Shown: positions 22,440 to 33,934, counted from the stretch's first letter. The stretch is 64,000 nt of DNA from Aralia elata (GCA_034770075.1 CM068388.1:20641206-20705205); one strand, 5' to 3'. A program made the numbers and translations. The notes: generated by a model from the sequence alone, not told the origin.

Positions 22440-22615
22440 CACAGAGAGAGAGAGCTAGTGGGGGGGCAAGAGGCTCGGGTGCAGCAAGGGAAGAAGAAAG
22501 AAGAAGCTCGAGAGGAAGGAGCAGCGGTAAAGGAAAAAAAGGAGAGGAGGAGAGGCTCGGGTGCAGCAAGGAAGGAAGAAAAAGAGTCTCAAGCCAAGCT
22601 AGCAAGTTCTCTAGC
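22440..22615 (+). repeat. Purine-rich tract in the G2 LTR
   Basis: GAGA-type and GAAGAAG-type sequence with few pyrimidines. Equivalent tracts occur in the solo LTR (10560-10700, opposite strand) and at 55130-55430. The frames through it are low-complexity by-products. Confidence 0.7.
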
Positions 22616-23069
22616 ATCTTGCAGGGATTACAAGAGGTAAACCATTAACCTAAACCCATCCCAACTAATTTGGTTGAGAGTTTCTAAGTTTTTATGGTTT
22701 TTGGAGCTTTTAAGCTTCTGTTGATGGGTTTGAGTTAGTGCTGCGATTCTCGTTGTCATTATTTATTTTGGATGTTTGTAAATGTTGTTAAGAAACTATG
22801 TAAGCTATTAACAACATCAAAGTGGAACAAAAATGAAAGAAATCCTTACCTTGGCTTAATGGAGCAAGAACATGGACTGTTGGACGAATTTAGAGGACCA
22901 TTGTAGATATTTTCATGTTTTATAATTTTGGTTAATGCTATATGTGTATGACTCTATAGGAGTCTTATGGTTCATCTTGTAAGCTTTCCATAGCCTCTAA
23001 AATGGCCTAATTCCGAGTTGTAACGAAGAAGTTACGAAAGTTTGAAGTTTGTGTGCCAAAACAGGGCTT

Positions 23070-23560
23070 GTTGGCGAGCTCGACAAAGAGGAGCCCTTCG
23101 GGGGCGAGCTCATTGGCCTAGGGGCGAGCTCAGCCCTTCGGGGGAGAGCTCATTTGGCCTAAGGACGAGCTCAGCCCTTCAGGGGCGAGCTCATTTGGTC
23201 TAGGCGAGCTCGACAAAGAGGAGGCGAGCTCATTTGGCTTATGGCGAGCTCATCATAAAGTGGGTGAGCTCATCATAAAGGTGGCGAGCTCATCATAAAG
23301 TGGGCGAGCTCATAATAAAGTGGGCGTGCTCATCATAAAGGAGGGCGTGCTCATTAGAAAGGAGGGCGTGCTCATCAGAGAGTGGGCGAGCTCATCAAAA
23401 AGGTGGGCGAGCTCATCGGAGAGGTGGGCGAGCTCATCAAGAGGAGGGCAAGGAGAGGAAGCTCATCCGGGGCGAGCACACACCCTCTGGGGCGAGCACA
23501 AGCCCTCTGGGGCGAGCAGAAGCACTTTGGGCGAGCAGAAGCACTCCGGGGCGAGCTGGT
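23070..23560. repeat. GC-rich minisatellite (~20-bp units) in the G2 LTR
   Basis: About 20 units built on GGGCGAGCTCATCATAAAGG with drifting variants (GGGCGTGCTCATCA, GGGGCGAGCACA). It sits just before the conserved CCTTTAGTAAAACGGACC block, the same position as the island at 56150-56275. Confidence 0.9.
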
Positions 23561-25257
23561 TATGCGATGCAGACCTCCTTTAGTAAAACGGACCTAACTT
23601 TCTCATATAAACTCCAAATTGGATGATTCAAGATGATCCGGAAAGCTTAGAGATAGACCTATAACTTCCATTAATTAGAATTGAAATTTACTACCTAGAG
23701 TAATTTTGATATTGACCGTTTTTAGGGCTATTGTGTAAACAGAAGGGGTCGGTCAAGCGCGTGTGCAACGTGTAATGCTTCCGACAATAACGACATTGTT
23801 CTAAGTCCTAAAACATGAATGTTATGAATTATAATAATACTTAGTATTAAGAAATGAGTATTAGATAAATCGAATGGGTGTGTTAGACGTACGCAATGCG
23901 TGTCGCTTGGGCATTCGAATAGGCGAGGTTGGCGTACGGACGCGCAAGCGTCGTAACGATGTAACTAATGTGTATAATATTGTTTAATATTTTGTTTCTT
24001 ATAAGAGTGAAACATCATAGAGTAATATAAACTATTATTTGGCATCTAGTATGTGATTAATTGTTATGTGAATATGTACTTAATTGTGTAGGATATTAAG
24101 GAGCGTGTGTTGTAATATTGTAGCAGACGCACCAGGCAAGTTTCCCTAACGCTTGTCTAACCCTTGTGTTGGGCAAGTTCCCTAACTTCATTCTTTCTAC
24201 ATATTGAATGCAAGTTTCGTAACGCTTGTCAAACCCTTGTGTTGGGAAAGTTTTTCCTAACCTTACTCGAATTATATTTTTGAGCAGGTTTCATATTTTA
24301 TACAGGTGTTGTATATTGTTGCAAGTTTCATAATTCAAATGGAGTTATTACTTTTGAATCATATTAGTGGATTAATTATTGTCAATTACTCCACCTCCAA
24401 GATAATTATTGGTATTCGCAGCTTATGCATTTGAATTCATTATCTGTTGTGGGATTGTGAAACGTTTAAGTTCTTCATTCATGAACTGTTTAGGGAAATA
24501 GTCTATGCCATTCGTTTCGGCTAGACATGTACAGGTTATTATTTTAAAAGCTATCCAAACCGATTGTCGGTGCGGATTCTTAGACTGAGAGAGCAACCCT
24601 TATTAGGGGATTATAATGTGTCGGTTATTCGATGCAATCAGAGTTAAATGTTATGCATATACATGGTATACGAGAGGCTGATCCCCTCGAGTACAACTGA
24701 CGGGGCCAGGTTTTAAAAGAGTTAGTCGCATGATTAACTCTTTGGCCAAAAGTTCATGGTCGGTTGGACCACTCAGCAGTAAATAGTCATTATTCATTGT
24801 TTCATTTGAACCTTGATTATGTCATTTCAGCTATTTCATCAATGTTCATAAATTGTTGATCTATGCAGCTATTATTCTTATTCATTCATGATATATCTTC
24901 ATTCTTGCTTTTAAGCTTGCTGAGCAAAGTAGTTGCTCACCCTTGCTATATCATGAACCTATTGCAGTTAAGCCGGGGAGTTCCAAAGCGGACAAAGGCA
25001 AGGGAAAGCTTAAGGAATAGTTATATAAACTATCCTAATATGTAATCGTGGAATCGTTTTGTAATATTATTGTTTTCTGCGATGTATTCTATTTAAGGTT
25101 ATAGACCTTGGGACCGTAGTAAACCTTTTGTAATGAACAATATATGTTTATTTATTTCCGCATTAGTTAATTTATGTTGTTTAGAGGTGTATGTTTGTAT
25201 TTTATCGTGAGCACCAAATTCGAGGTATTGGTACCTGAATTTGGGGGTGTCACAGGT

Positions 25258-25269
25258 TGGTATCAAAGC
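25258..25269 (+). other. Primer binding site of gypsy element G2
   Basis: TGGTATCAAAGC, one mismatch from the initiator-Met tRNA PBS, three bases after the LTR end. Confidence 0.85.
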
Positions 25270-25344
25270 CTTAGGTTATAAACTTTAGGATTTGCGAAAC
25301 CTAGGTTATAACCTTAGTATTAAACTCGTATTGAGTACGCTAGG

Positions 25345-26140
25345 CGATGGATCGAGGAGATTCATTTGATGGTCATGTCTGGAGGTGGATTGTGGAAATC
25401 CATCGAGCCGAGTTGTGCATGATAAAATATCCTTTCATTTTATCAATGAATATATTTTATTGTGGCACTAACATCTTGTTGTCTATTTGTCTTGTTGTGG
25501 CTGTAGGATGCCTGAGTTTAGTCAGTCGAGTTGGGGCAGGGAGCTCCTATTTAGTTGAGTACCCTCTCACATCGCCTCTTGGCGAGAGATGTTGAGTGGA
25601 GTAGTAGACTAGAGCAGTCGGAGCAATGGGGAGCGAGTCTACAAGTAGAGGTGGAGGCTCGACGAACCCAATTAGAGAAGGATGAATAGAATTGGCTATG
25701 CATTTAGCATGGCGAGTAGTAGGTGGATGGATGGTGTGCACCATCATCTAGTTGAGAAAGGACAGACTCATCTCACCTTGAGTCGAGAGTTGATGACCCA
25801 GTTAGGGCAGGTGAAGTATGTTAGCGCTACGGAGCGCAGTATACTTGGTTAGACTATTTTGTTTGTGTGCCTATCAGTATGTGATTTGTGGTTGTAAACC
25901 CCAACCTTAGTTCATGTTAGGGGTGGTTGTTAGTAGTAAATCCCCACCTTTTTGTGGTGTGAAGGGATGGATGATGTCATTCATAGCGGTATGCTATAGA
26001 GTAATCATATGTGATGCGTTAACTGTTAGCACATGGGTATAAACGTTTGTGTTACGTATGTTGCTTTATTGTCGCTCTAGAATAGATGCGTACAAGGTGT
26101 GACCGGATTATAACGTTAAGTGTTTTCTATTAAACAGACA
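25345..26140 (+). pseudogene. Decayed pre-gag region of G2
   Basis: An ATG at 25347 opens a broken frame. Sequence near 25600-25850 keeps traces of a repetitive E/Q/L-rich (coiled-coil-like) coding pattern and matches parts of the G1 leader. Several stops interrupt it. It corresponds in place to the acidic pre-gag ORF of G1; no function can be named. Confidence 0.4.
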
Positions 26141-26503
26141 ATGCCGCCGAGAAGACAACCTCAATACACAAGGGCGGAAGAGTCAGTGAATAACGAGGAG
26201 GGTCAGGCAGACCCCATGAGGACTTTTGTGAACTTGTTAGCCGAAGCTATGCAGGGCAGACAGGCCGCTGCGGTTGATCAGCCAGGAAGCCACATGGCGA
26301 ACTTTAAGGACTTCAAATTAGTAGGACCGCCGGAGTTTCGCGGGACTACAGACCCAATAAAAGCCCAGACATGGGTGGAAGAAATAGAGAAAGTGTTCGA
26401 GGTCGCAGGAGTGGCCGAAGAACAGAAGACGTCGTTTGCCACTTTGATGATGAAAGGTGAGGCAAATTACTGGTGGAAGGCAAACAAAGGCCGAGCTGGG
26501 GAA
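26141..26503 (+). pseudogene. gag N-terminal part of G2 (Tekay/Del-like)
   Basis: From ATG at 26141 (MPPRRQPQYTRAEES) about 120 codons are open and carry the gag core: ANFKDFKLVGPPEFRG, AQTWVEEIEKVFEVAG and MMKGEANYWWKANKGRAGE. I use this ATG rather than the one seven codons upstream because it aligns with the G1 gag start. At about 26503 the frame breaks: roughly the middle third of gag, including the WERF...F...FP segment seen in G1, is missing, and the following knuckle region is in another frame. The deletion therefore made a frameshift. In the family, gag forms the particle shell. Confidence 0.85.
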
Positions 26504-27157
26504 GTAACCCAAATAAGAGAAAATGGAACGATAGTCAGATGACAGGAAGCAAATCCGGAGGGGATACAAAGAAAGGTAATAAATGCGAGAAATGTGGAAG
26601 GAATCACTTTGGAGAATGCATGAAAGGAAAAGGGGTTTGTTTCAACTGTGGTCAACCAGGGCACTTTGCCCCACAATGCCCAAAGGCGAAGGCAGGAAGT
26701 TGTTTTTCTTGTTGCGCTTCAGATCATCAGAAGAAGGATTGCCCAAAGAGGAAGAGTGATGCAGGCAGTGCTAACCAAGGGAACAACAGTAAGCTGACTA
26801 TTGGAGGACCAACACAGCAGAACAGACCAGTAGCGCGCACCTTCAACATGACAGTGCAGGATGCGATGGAATCAAAGGATGTGGTGGCAGGTATTATTTC
26901 GATCAATAATATTAATGCATATGTATTATTTGATTCGGGAGCTACCTGTTCATTTGTGTCGAATGAATTTGCTAAACGGCTAAACTTACCTCGTGAGAAA
27001 TTAGAGAATCCAATGAATGTGGAAGTAGCTAATAAAGAAGTTATTCCTGTGGAATACATCCATAGAAATTGTTGTGCTGGGATAAACGGGTTTAAACTGA
27101 GCGTAGATTTAATTCCGATACGGCTAGGAGAATTTGACGTAATTCCTGGGATGGATT
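26504..27157 (+). pseudogene. gag zinc knuckles and aspartic protease of G2, truncated
   Basis: After a basic linker, three zinc-knuckle-like motifs follow: a short CEKCGRNHFGEC, then CFNCGQPGHFAPQC (CX2CX4HX4C) and CFSCCASDHQKKDC. About 70 residues on comes the retropepsin active site in VLFDSGATCSFVS, then conserved strands ending FDVIPGMD. The family motif normally continues DWL and leads to RT; here it stops at the junction with the host element near 27157. RT, RNase H, integrase and the 3' LTR of G2 are missing. Protease cleaves the gag-pol polyprotein in the particle; this copy cannot work without pol. Knuckle number and order fit Tekay chromoviruses. Confidence 0.9.
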
Positions 27158-27218
27158 AATTTTTCCTAAATTCCTAAAAAATAAATAAAAATAATCTAAT
27201 ACTATAATACAAACAAAC

Positions 27219-27233
27219 TCCCCCCATACCTAA
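27219..27233 (-). other. Internal polypurine-tract-like module
   Basis: The minus strand reads TTTAGGTATGGGGGGA just after the stop of the ORF that ends at 27235. It resembles the 3' polypurine tract at 20597-20611, and the similarity extends upstream (GAGGAC...GCA in both). Confidence 0.7.
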
Positions 27234-27234
27234 A

Positions 27235-28302
27235 TCATGCATTGTCCTCAATGTATGCAAATGAAAAATAGAGAACAAAGATGTGAAGAATTGTACCTTG
27301 TATGCGGGGCAGTTGTTCTGCAAGAAAATGTGGTGAGAAAGAAAACAGATGTACATACCTACGAATTTCATATATCCTAAAAAATATGTGATTATAAAAA
27401 AATGATACAAATGGGCAAGCGAATGTGAACTTTTCATGATTTTCCGGAGGTCTAGGAAAATGAAAATAGTCAGAATTTTCATCAGGATTGTGCTTAAAGT
27501 CTACTTCGGAAAAATATTTACGAATATGCTCAAAGTGTGGACGAATTGGTTCAAATGTATGTTCCAATTTGGGTGACTTATGTGAAGTGGATCTCAACAA
27601 CTCGTTGACCTTATCTAAATATTCAGATTCATTCCACTTTTGGTCAAGGTGATTTAAGAAAAAGTCAATTGGATCATCTTCAATCACGAGTCTATTTTCA
27701 TTTATTTCTTGGGTCATGGACAACTCTTGGATCATGTTTACTTTTATGGGCTGGTCTACAAAATTACTCGGTTGTTTTCTAGGAATAAGTTTTTCAGGAT
27801 ATAAAGCTTTAGGCTTATAGACTTGTTCAACCGACTCATTAAATGTGACATGATCAATTTTAAGCATAAACTCATAATTTTTAGACTCCTCAGATTGGCT
27901 TGATTCAAACTGTGTAGAATTAAATCCAAAATTTTTATTTTCCTCATCATTTCCACAATCATCATGATTTTCAAAATTAACCTCAGAGTCACTAGAAAAT
28001 TCATCCACCTCCTGTTCATTTATTATGGTGGCTAACCGACTCATTTGAATTATTAAATTATTTTGAGATTTCATTAAAGTTTCTATGCTCTTCTCTAAGG
28101 TGTTCAATCTTTGCTCTTCTTTATTTGAAAATTCTTGTGGATATTGAGGCTCTGGATCCGGATATGGATATGGATATGGATATGAATTTAGATAAGGATT
28201 TTCATAAGTTGGAAAAAATTGATTTTCTTGGTGTGCATTAAAATTTTCATAGGGTTCTTGATTCCAAGTAAAATTATTATTCCAACTATAATAGGAGTCC
28301 AT
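27235..28302 (-). CDS. Gag-like ORF of the non-autonomous element
   Basis: An intact frame of about 355 codons on the minus strand. I take the start at 28302 (MDSYYSWNNNFTWNQ); an in-frame ATG lies ten codons upstream at 28332. Visible features in order: an Asn/Trp/Tyr-rich N terminus, a YPYPYPYPDPEPQYPQ repeat (residues about 40-55, from a GGATAT hexanucleotide run), a heptad-like segment LNTLEKSIETLMKSQNNL (about 66-83) and a long acidic, Glu/Asp/Ser/Asn-rich middle. It ends in an aromatic C terminus with EDNA before the stop. There is no zinc knuckle, DTG/DSG protease site or YVDD/FLDD motif. It is the only ORF of the element and lies 5' to 3' after the PBS, so a gag or RNA-packaging role is inferred, not shown. 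The frame has stayed open while the surroundings are non-coding. Confidence 0.65.
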   Translation of the reverse strand: MDSYYSWNNNFTWNQEPYENFNAHQENQFFPTYENPYLNSYPYPYPYPDPEPQYPQEFSNKEEQRLNTLEKSIETLMKSQNNLIIQMSRLATIINEQEVDEFSSDSEVNFENHDDCGNDEENKNFGFNSTQFESSQSEESKNYEFMLKIDHVTFNESVEQVYKPKALYPEKLIPRKQPSNFVDQPIKVNMIQELSMTQEINENRLVIEDDPIDFFLNHLDQKWNESEYLDKVNELLRSTSHKSPKLEHTFEPIRPHFEHIRKYFSEVDFKHNPDENSDYFHFPRPPENHEKFTFACPFVSFFYNHIFFRIYEIRRYVHLFSFSPHFLAEQLPRIQGTILHIFVLYFSFAYIEDNA

Positions 28303-28332
28303 CTTTCCACAAATCACAAGACAAATAAACAA

Positions 28333-29220
28333 CTAGCCACGAAAGTCACACAAAAGGAAAAAAAAAATTAAAAATAAATAAATATCCTAATTCTACGGTT
28401 AACCTAAATAAAATCTAGACAACTCCTAACTGTTCCAAGTTACACCTTAAGGTCCACAAAATTTAAAATTAATCAAGCCACTAGCGAGATAAGTGTAAGA
28501 ACGGTGGGAGTCTCTCTGTGGGTACGGTGACTAATTAAATAACCACACGTTCTTTAGGCGTTTGCCTTTTGAACCACTTGCCTAGACACCAATAGTTTGA
28601 TTAATTAAAAATTCAGTCTCCTCTTGGAGTTTCTTGTCCTAATTGAGCTCGAGAGTCCTAGGGGCTAACGTCTACTTGATTTTATTAGGTCAAGGTTATG
28701 CAAAATGCAAGTTGGGTTGTTTGTGGGCCAAGGAAGGGTGATGAAATCCCCACCTTATCTTGTTATAGGTTGTGCCCTTAATGTTAGATTAAAGATGAAA
28801 ATGCACAAATAAAATAAAAAAAATGTAAACAAATTAAATGTCCTAAAACTATGTGGATTACGAAAGAAGGAGAAATTTGACGTACCTCAATCCTCCAGCA
28901 ATCACCACAGTTTATATTTGACAAAAAAAAACTAAAAATAAAAAAAAATAAAAATAAAAACCTAAACAAGATGTGCTCTATGTGAGTGAATGCATGAATG
29001 CGACAATTAGTTTCCTAACTAACAATAAAAACAAAAAAAAATTAAGCTACTATTTTTTTTAAAGTTAAGATACAAAATACCAGGAATAGCGCAACAATAA
29101 AATCTTTATCTTTTCGCTCCTTCGATCCGTTTCGATAATCCTGGAAAGAAAAAAAAAATTAGAGTGGAGAAACTAATTCGAATAAATAAAAATTAAGGAA
29201 TAAAAAAAAATTAATTCTAG
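28333..29220 (-). other. Leader of the non-autonomous element
   Basis: About 890 bp between PBS and ORF, rich in A tracts on the plus strand, with no reading frame worth naming. Confidence 0.7.
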
Positions 29221-29238
29221 TCCCCGACAACGGCGCCA
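29221..29238 (-). other. Primer binding site of the non-autonomous element
   Basis: The minus strand reads TGGCGCCGTTGTCGGGGA, the Asp-tRNA-type PBS typical of Tat/Athila-related plant elements, six bases inside the LTR. Confidence 0.88.
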
Positions 29239-29244
29239 AAAACT

Positions 29245-30409
29245 TGATGTGATAAAATTATGTAACTGCAAGTGCACAATGTCAAATTGAAGAACTGACA
29301 AGTACAGGTCGAACCCACAGAGACTAGATTCATTTTAATGTATCCTTAATATCTATTTTAGGCAAATTAGAAATAAAGATTGAGAATTAATTAACTATAA
29401 TTAAACTAACTAATAATAAGGAAGCAATCTAGGAATCCGAATCCATTAAATAATAAACATAATAAGTAATTCAATCTCTTCTATTTTTATAACTTAATTA
29501 TGATTTTGATCTCCCTTCCCTTTAATTTAGTAATTTTATAATTAACGTGGGCAAGCATAGACTATGAAAATTTAAGGATTAACTATAACCAATCAAAACT
29601 TCTTTGAGCAAGCATGGATTATGAAAAACTCATATCTTAACAATAATCTATCAAAACCTCTTAATTAATTTAAAATCACATAAGAACTATAAAACGGAGG
29701 TATTTCAATAACGAAACATGAAGGCGAAATCAATTAAACCTAAAAGCATAAATAATAGAAGAGATAAAATATTATCATGAATAATTATTTAATTTCATCT
29801 TCATCCTAGATTAAAGAAACTAGCTAGACATTAAAAAATAAATAAACTAACTAAGATAAAGAAGAAGAAGTAGAAAATTAAAATAAAAATAAGAAAACTC
29901 CATTTGTTAATGACCAAGAAATAATTTAGTCTTACTTCTACTCCTAATCTAAACTGATACATCCTTCTCTCTAAAACAAGAGACCTATTTATAGGGAAAA
30001 TAAATTTGTGCCCTAATTTACATTCATTGAACTTGGCCTCTTTTATTCTCTTTTTAATTTCAATCTCTATATGGTAATCTCTCAAGAGTCCCTTTCCATG
30101 TAAGTTTCAACTTCCTAGTGGCAATCAACTTTTCAAAGATATCTTCTAGATTGACTTTCTTTTCCTTCATTGGATTTGACTTGCACACCAAGATTGTTTC
30201 ACCTCCTTCCTTTTCCTTGTAGAATTCTTCTTGGATATTTCCGTACATGAATAAGAGCATTAAATATTGCTTGATCACCAAGATTTTGACTTTATTGTAA
30301 TAAAATATTAAATCCTACAAAATAAAATAAAACATATTAATTAAATAAACTAATATAATTAAAAGGACAAAATTAGGGATAATAAAATGTATGAATTATG
30401 TGTCTATCA
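29245..30409 (-). repeat. 5' LTR of the non-autonomous element
   Basis: 1,165 bp, with the same ends as 19430-20594. The seven differences found are scattered single-base changes. Confidence 0.95.
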
Positions 30410-30886
30410 TTGTGCATTTTAGAGTCGAAATGCATATGATTAAATAAATATGATTTGTCAATAATTTTATGTCTTATGTTTAATCGGGACATTGTATGGT
30501 AGAATGATTGAATTGTACGGTAACTATTCACGGAATAGGTTCTTTGTGATTAAATGTTGAATTCATATTACCTGGATAGTCATGATACATTATCGTAAGG
30601 TGTCACTCATGATTTAGAATAAATAATATTTATTTATATTTGAATTAAAGGAGTTTAATTCATTATAAATAATATTGGAATGGTTCTAATTTATTTATTC
30701 TACTTACCAGCTTAATATTGAACCTATAAAGTCACACCATAAAAAAAGATATATAATTGAATAAGTGATTAACTTAATAATAATAAATTAAGTGTATTTA
30801 ATTTATTAGTGGAATAAATTAAATAACTTAATATTTATAATTAAGTATTTGGAGAAATACTAAACTATAAATTAATAAGAGAAGTC

Positions 30887-30933
<47 letters not shown>

Positions 30934-31282
30934 AATAAATTGGCTAAATAATAATAATTTAGTATTTGGAGAAATACTAATATTTATAATTAAGTATTTG
31001 GAGAAATACTAAATTATAAATAAATAAGAAGAGCCTTATTATTATTATTATTTTATTATTATTATTATTATTAATTTAGTTCCAAATTAAATTAGGAATT
31101 AAATTAAAACCCTAACTCCTAAAAGGTTTAGGAGAGAGGGTTAGTCTACAAATAAGATAAGTCTTATTGTGGAACTGACTAAAGCAATTTTACAAGTATT
31201 CTTAAAACCTAAAGAGTTCAGAGAGAGAAAATTAGGATTAGCCACCGAAGGTCTAGTAGAATCTAAATTCATCTTTTTCGAT

Positions 31283-31332
<50 letters not shown>

Positions 31333-31362
31333 GCGGTGAATCATCTCATGGGCGTTTGCACA

Positions 31363-32216
31363 CTATCCATATATGCTTTATTTGGTGGGCACACCCAATA
31401 TTCTTCTTGGACTCATTTGTATTTTTAAAATTATTTTATTTTACACTTTGTTTATGAGTTCGGCGAGAGAAAAAAAAGTAAAATATTTAAATTTTATGGG
31501 AGAATTGAGAGGTATATAAAAGAAATTTACTTGATGATCCTCTAGGATATTTATTTATTGAAAACTACTATTACATAAAAATAACCACAAGCTCGTTCGA
31601 ACTTTAAAACATTTTGCATACGTTTTTCTATAAAATACATTGGTCTTGTTACTATACTTCAAAAGTCAATTTAGTTCCATAAAGCCCTAAGCTCTGAATT
31701 ATGAAGGTAACTATATTTTTTCAAACGACATCGAGCCTTCAAATTTGCCTTCGCTGCTTTATACTTTTCTTGGACCAATTCTATTAATACACCAGCTTTT
31801 ATCATGACAACTTTGTTAATGCTTTTCTTGAACCAAACCTATTAATACACCATATTTATCATGACAACTTTATTAATACTTCATAGTGATCCAAATATGA
31901 TATTAGATAATTCATAATAGAGAGGGCAATTATGAAAAATGGTTATACAAATATATTTACATTTAAAAATTAATTAGACATTTTTTTTTAATTTGGGTAA
32001 TCAAACCTAGAACCTCTTGCTAAGCAAGAGGCTTAGAGTACCACTTGAAGCAATGTACACATGTTTACTAAATGATGAGAAATGTCTAATTACTCTCAAC
32101 CTTGGTGTAATGATAACATTTAATAACATAAATTAAAATATTAATATTTGATGCATTGAATGAAAATCAAGGAAAATATTATTTAAATGGAACCACCATA
32201 GAGAAGATAACGCTTT
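31363..32216. other. Spacer between segmental copies A and B
   Basis: About 850 bp of AT-rich sequence with no matching copy after B and no reading frame of note. I see nothing assignable in it. Confidence 0.6.
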
Positions 32217-32286
32217 GATCCACGTGGTATATACAGGTCTACATGCATCATGTTACACCTTTCAAGCTAAAAGTTGGAGTTACATA

Positions 32287-32952
32287 TGTTAGGATATCAG
32301 AAGTGAGTTGAAATTTCACATCGAAAAATAATGAAAGAGTAAAGGACTAATATACATAAATGAGTCATAAACCTAATGGATTAAATTTTTGGGTCAAGTT
32401 GAATTGCAAATATGTGTGTTAATGACTTGTGTCCGCACATGTAACATGTGGGCTCTCTGGTGCTCCCCCAACAACTAGTATTAGAGCTATAGAAGATTGA
32501 TCCCCGACTGACGAGTCTGCTTTTCAAAAGAAACGCGATGATGGTTTGAAAATTAATTCCGAACAGCCTCTTCAAAAGACATGCAATGATGTTGAATTCT
32601 CAATGAAGTGTTGCGGGCTCCCCAAAGACTCTCGATGGAAAAGTTCGGAGAGTTGTTATAGCCAAGAATTGTTGGTCCAAAGCCAGGAGCATAGCCAGGA
32701 ATTGGTGATGCAGTGATTTAAGATAAGTGTTCAAATGAGGGGGTACTCTTGAAGTGATGAACTCATTTGTGAGGGGAAGATTGTTAGGATATCAAAGTGA
32801 GTTGGAATCACACATAGGAGAAATAATGAAAGAGTGAATGATTAATATACATAAATGGACTCAATACCTAATGACTTTTGAATCAAATCAAGTTTCAAAC
32901 ATGCGTGTTAGTGATTTGTGTACGCGTAGGCAACATGCGGGCTCCCTGGACA
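32287..32952 (+). mobile_element. TRIM, copy B
   Basis: 5' LTR 32287-32473, degraded PBS TAGTATTAGAGCT from 32476, polypurine tract GAGGGGAAGA (32771-32780) and 3' LTR 32782-32952. It has lost part of the internal tandem duplication seen in copy A. The element was present before the segment was duplicated. Confidence 0.8.
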
Positions 32953-33716
32953 ATATAATAGTCTTTTCCACCCAAAATACCTTAATTTCATATTTTTATT
33001 TATTTATTTATTTTTTTTATTATTAAAATATTATTATCTATAAACATAGCTTACTATTATAAAAGGATTTAACTGCCAATTAAGTTTTTATTTGAAATTT
33101 AACTTTAATCAAATTTTAATTTTATTTTAACTTTAAATTTCTTGAAAAAAATTCTTAATTAATTACTAAGATACAAACAATGTGTTTGTCTATCCCAAGT
33201 TTTAATATGTGCCAGCTTTAAACGTGATCGAGTATGACTTATTGGATACGGGACCATATGGGAGTGCATAAAATCAAGGTGTGTTTAAATTAAGAGATTT
33301 TGTGCTGGAAAGAGGCCGTCAAAAGGATAAAACAAAGATCTTTTTAGTGGGGACTAGTGCAAGGTGATTGCAGTGGTACAAAAACTCGTAAATGAATGTG
33401 TCAAATTCATATATAATTGACACTATAAAATTCACATTTCAACTCTCAATCGATAACATGTGAAATCAGGTGCATCAACTTACAAGTTCAGACTATTGTT
33501 GCTTGAATTGATGTGCACATGTATATGGGACAATTTTGACAGCAAACGAACGGTTATGAATGGGTATAAATAGGGGGTCCCTTTCCATACTCATCCTGTC
33601 GATACGAAGCTTTTTCCCGAATCCAAAAATAATACTCCATATCTGGCCCGCTCCCGTCCCGTCTATGTACCTGATTATTCTCATTTTTCTTAAACTAATT
33701 TTTTTATATTACTTTG

Positions 33717-33920
33717 TATTATAAAATGATTTCCTCTTTTCATTCTTCATCCGTGGGCTAAGGCATTTGCCTATATAAGTTAATAAATTGAATGGAAGAG
33801 GTGCAACTTTTGATTGCTCCGATTCTCTCTCTATTCTCTCTATTTCTTTCTGCTTTCTTTGCTTTCCCAAAATTGCAAGAGAATAAATATTTAGATAACT
33901 TCTGTTAAAGTTTTATAACA
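33717..33920 (+). repeat. 5' LTR of the Copia element
   Basis: 204 bp, identical base for base to 39222-39425 as read here. TA replaces the usual TG start. Confidence 0.95.
33772..33779 (+). promoter_or_regulatory. Probable TATA box in the Copia 5' LTR
   Basis: TATATAAG lies 55 bp into the LTR, followed by a CT-rich stretch about 45-90 bp downstream, as expected for a pol II start in an LTR. Confidence 0.55.
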
Positions 33921-33922
33921 CG

Positions 33923-33934
33923 TTATCAGCACGA
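33923..33934 (+). other. Primer binding site of the Copia element
   Basis: TTATCAGCACGA two bases after the LTR end; this form is common in short-LTR plant Copia elements. Confidence 0.75.

Larger units (their letters stand above)
21556..25254 (+). repeat. 5' LTR of gypsy element G2 (3.7 kb)
   Basis: It starts TGTAACGACCGGG and ends GGGGGTGTCACA, followed by a PBS. It is homologous to the solo LTR 8039-11434 on the opposite strand and to much of 53606-58026. It contains a purine-rich tract (about 22440-22610) and a GC-rich minisatellite (23070-23560). Confidence 0.9.
19425..30414 (-). mobile_element. Complete non-autonomous LTR retrotransposon (19430-30409), TSD TTGTG
   Basis: Two 1,165-bp LTRs (19430-20594 and 29245-30409) have TG...CA ends and only seven differences that I could find (about 0.6%). 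TTGTG flanks the element on both sides (19425-19429 and 30410-30414). On the minus strand the order is 5' LTR, PBS, leader, one ORF of about 355 codons, [gypsy G2 fragment], a non-coding 3' region, polypurine tract and 3' LTR. No protease, RT or integrase of its own is visible. This fits a LARD or TR-GAG type element mobilised in trans; the Asp-tRNA-type PBS suggests a Tat/Athila-related partner. Confidence 0.9.
15657..31362. repeat. Segmental duplication copy A (interrupted by 19430-30409)
   Basis: From GATCCACGTGG at 15657 the sequence matches 32217 onward, through the TRIM, an AT-rich non-coding stretch, a 15-bp inverted repeat, an (AT)n run and the first part of an Angela-like LTR. Similarity ends near 31362. 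Without the 10,985-bp insertion and TSD, copy A is about 4.7 kb. Sampled divergence from copy B is about 5%, and insertions in A and B are absent from the other copy. Confidence 0.85.
18695..31362 (+). mobile_element. Angela-like LTR head in copy A, split by the 10.98-kb element
   Basis: It starts TGAAAGTAGTATGC (18695), as do the LTRs at 41021 and, on the minus strand, 50215 and 62077. It runs to 19429, resumes at 30415 and ends by loss of similarity at about 31362. It contains two TTA microsatellites (about 30886-30932 and 31036-31074) and an AT run (31284-31330). No PBS follows, so this LTR is truncated. Confidence 0.75.

Noticed and set aside
22338..22640. Frames through the purine-rich tract encoding E/K/R-rich peptides (also 55124-55411 and, opposite strand, 10428-10691)
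   Set aside because: Low-complexity sequence opens frames on both strands, and there is no conserved protein between the three related LTRs.
23220..23560. Regular ~20-bp repeats resembling a CRISPR array
   Set aside because: The units are contiguous with no unique spacers, they drift in sequence, and they lie in a plant LTR. This is a minisatellite.
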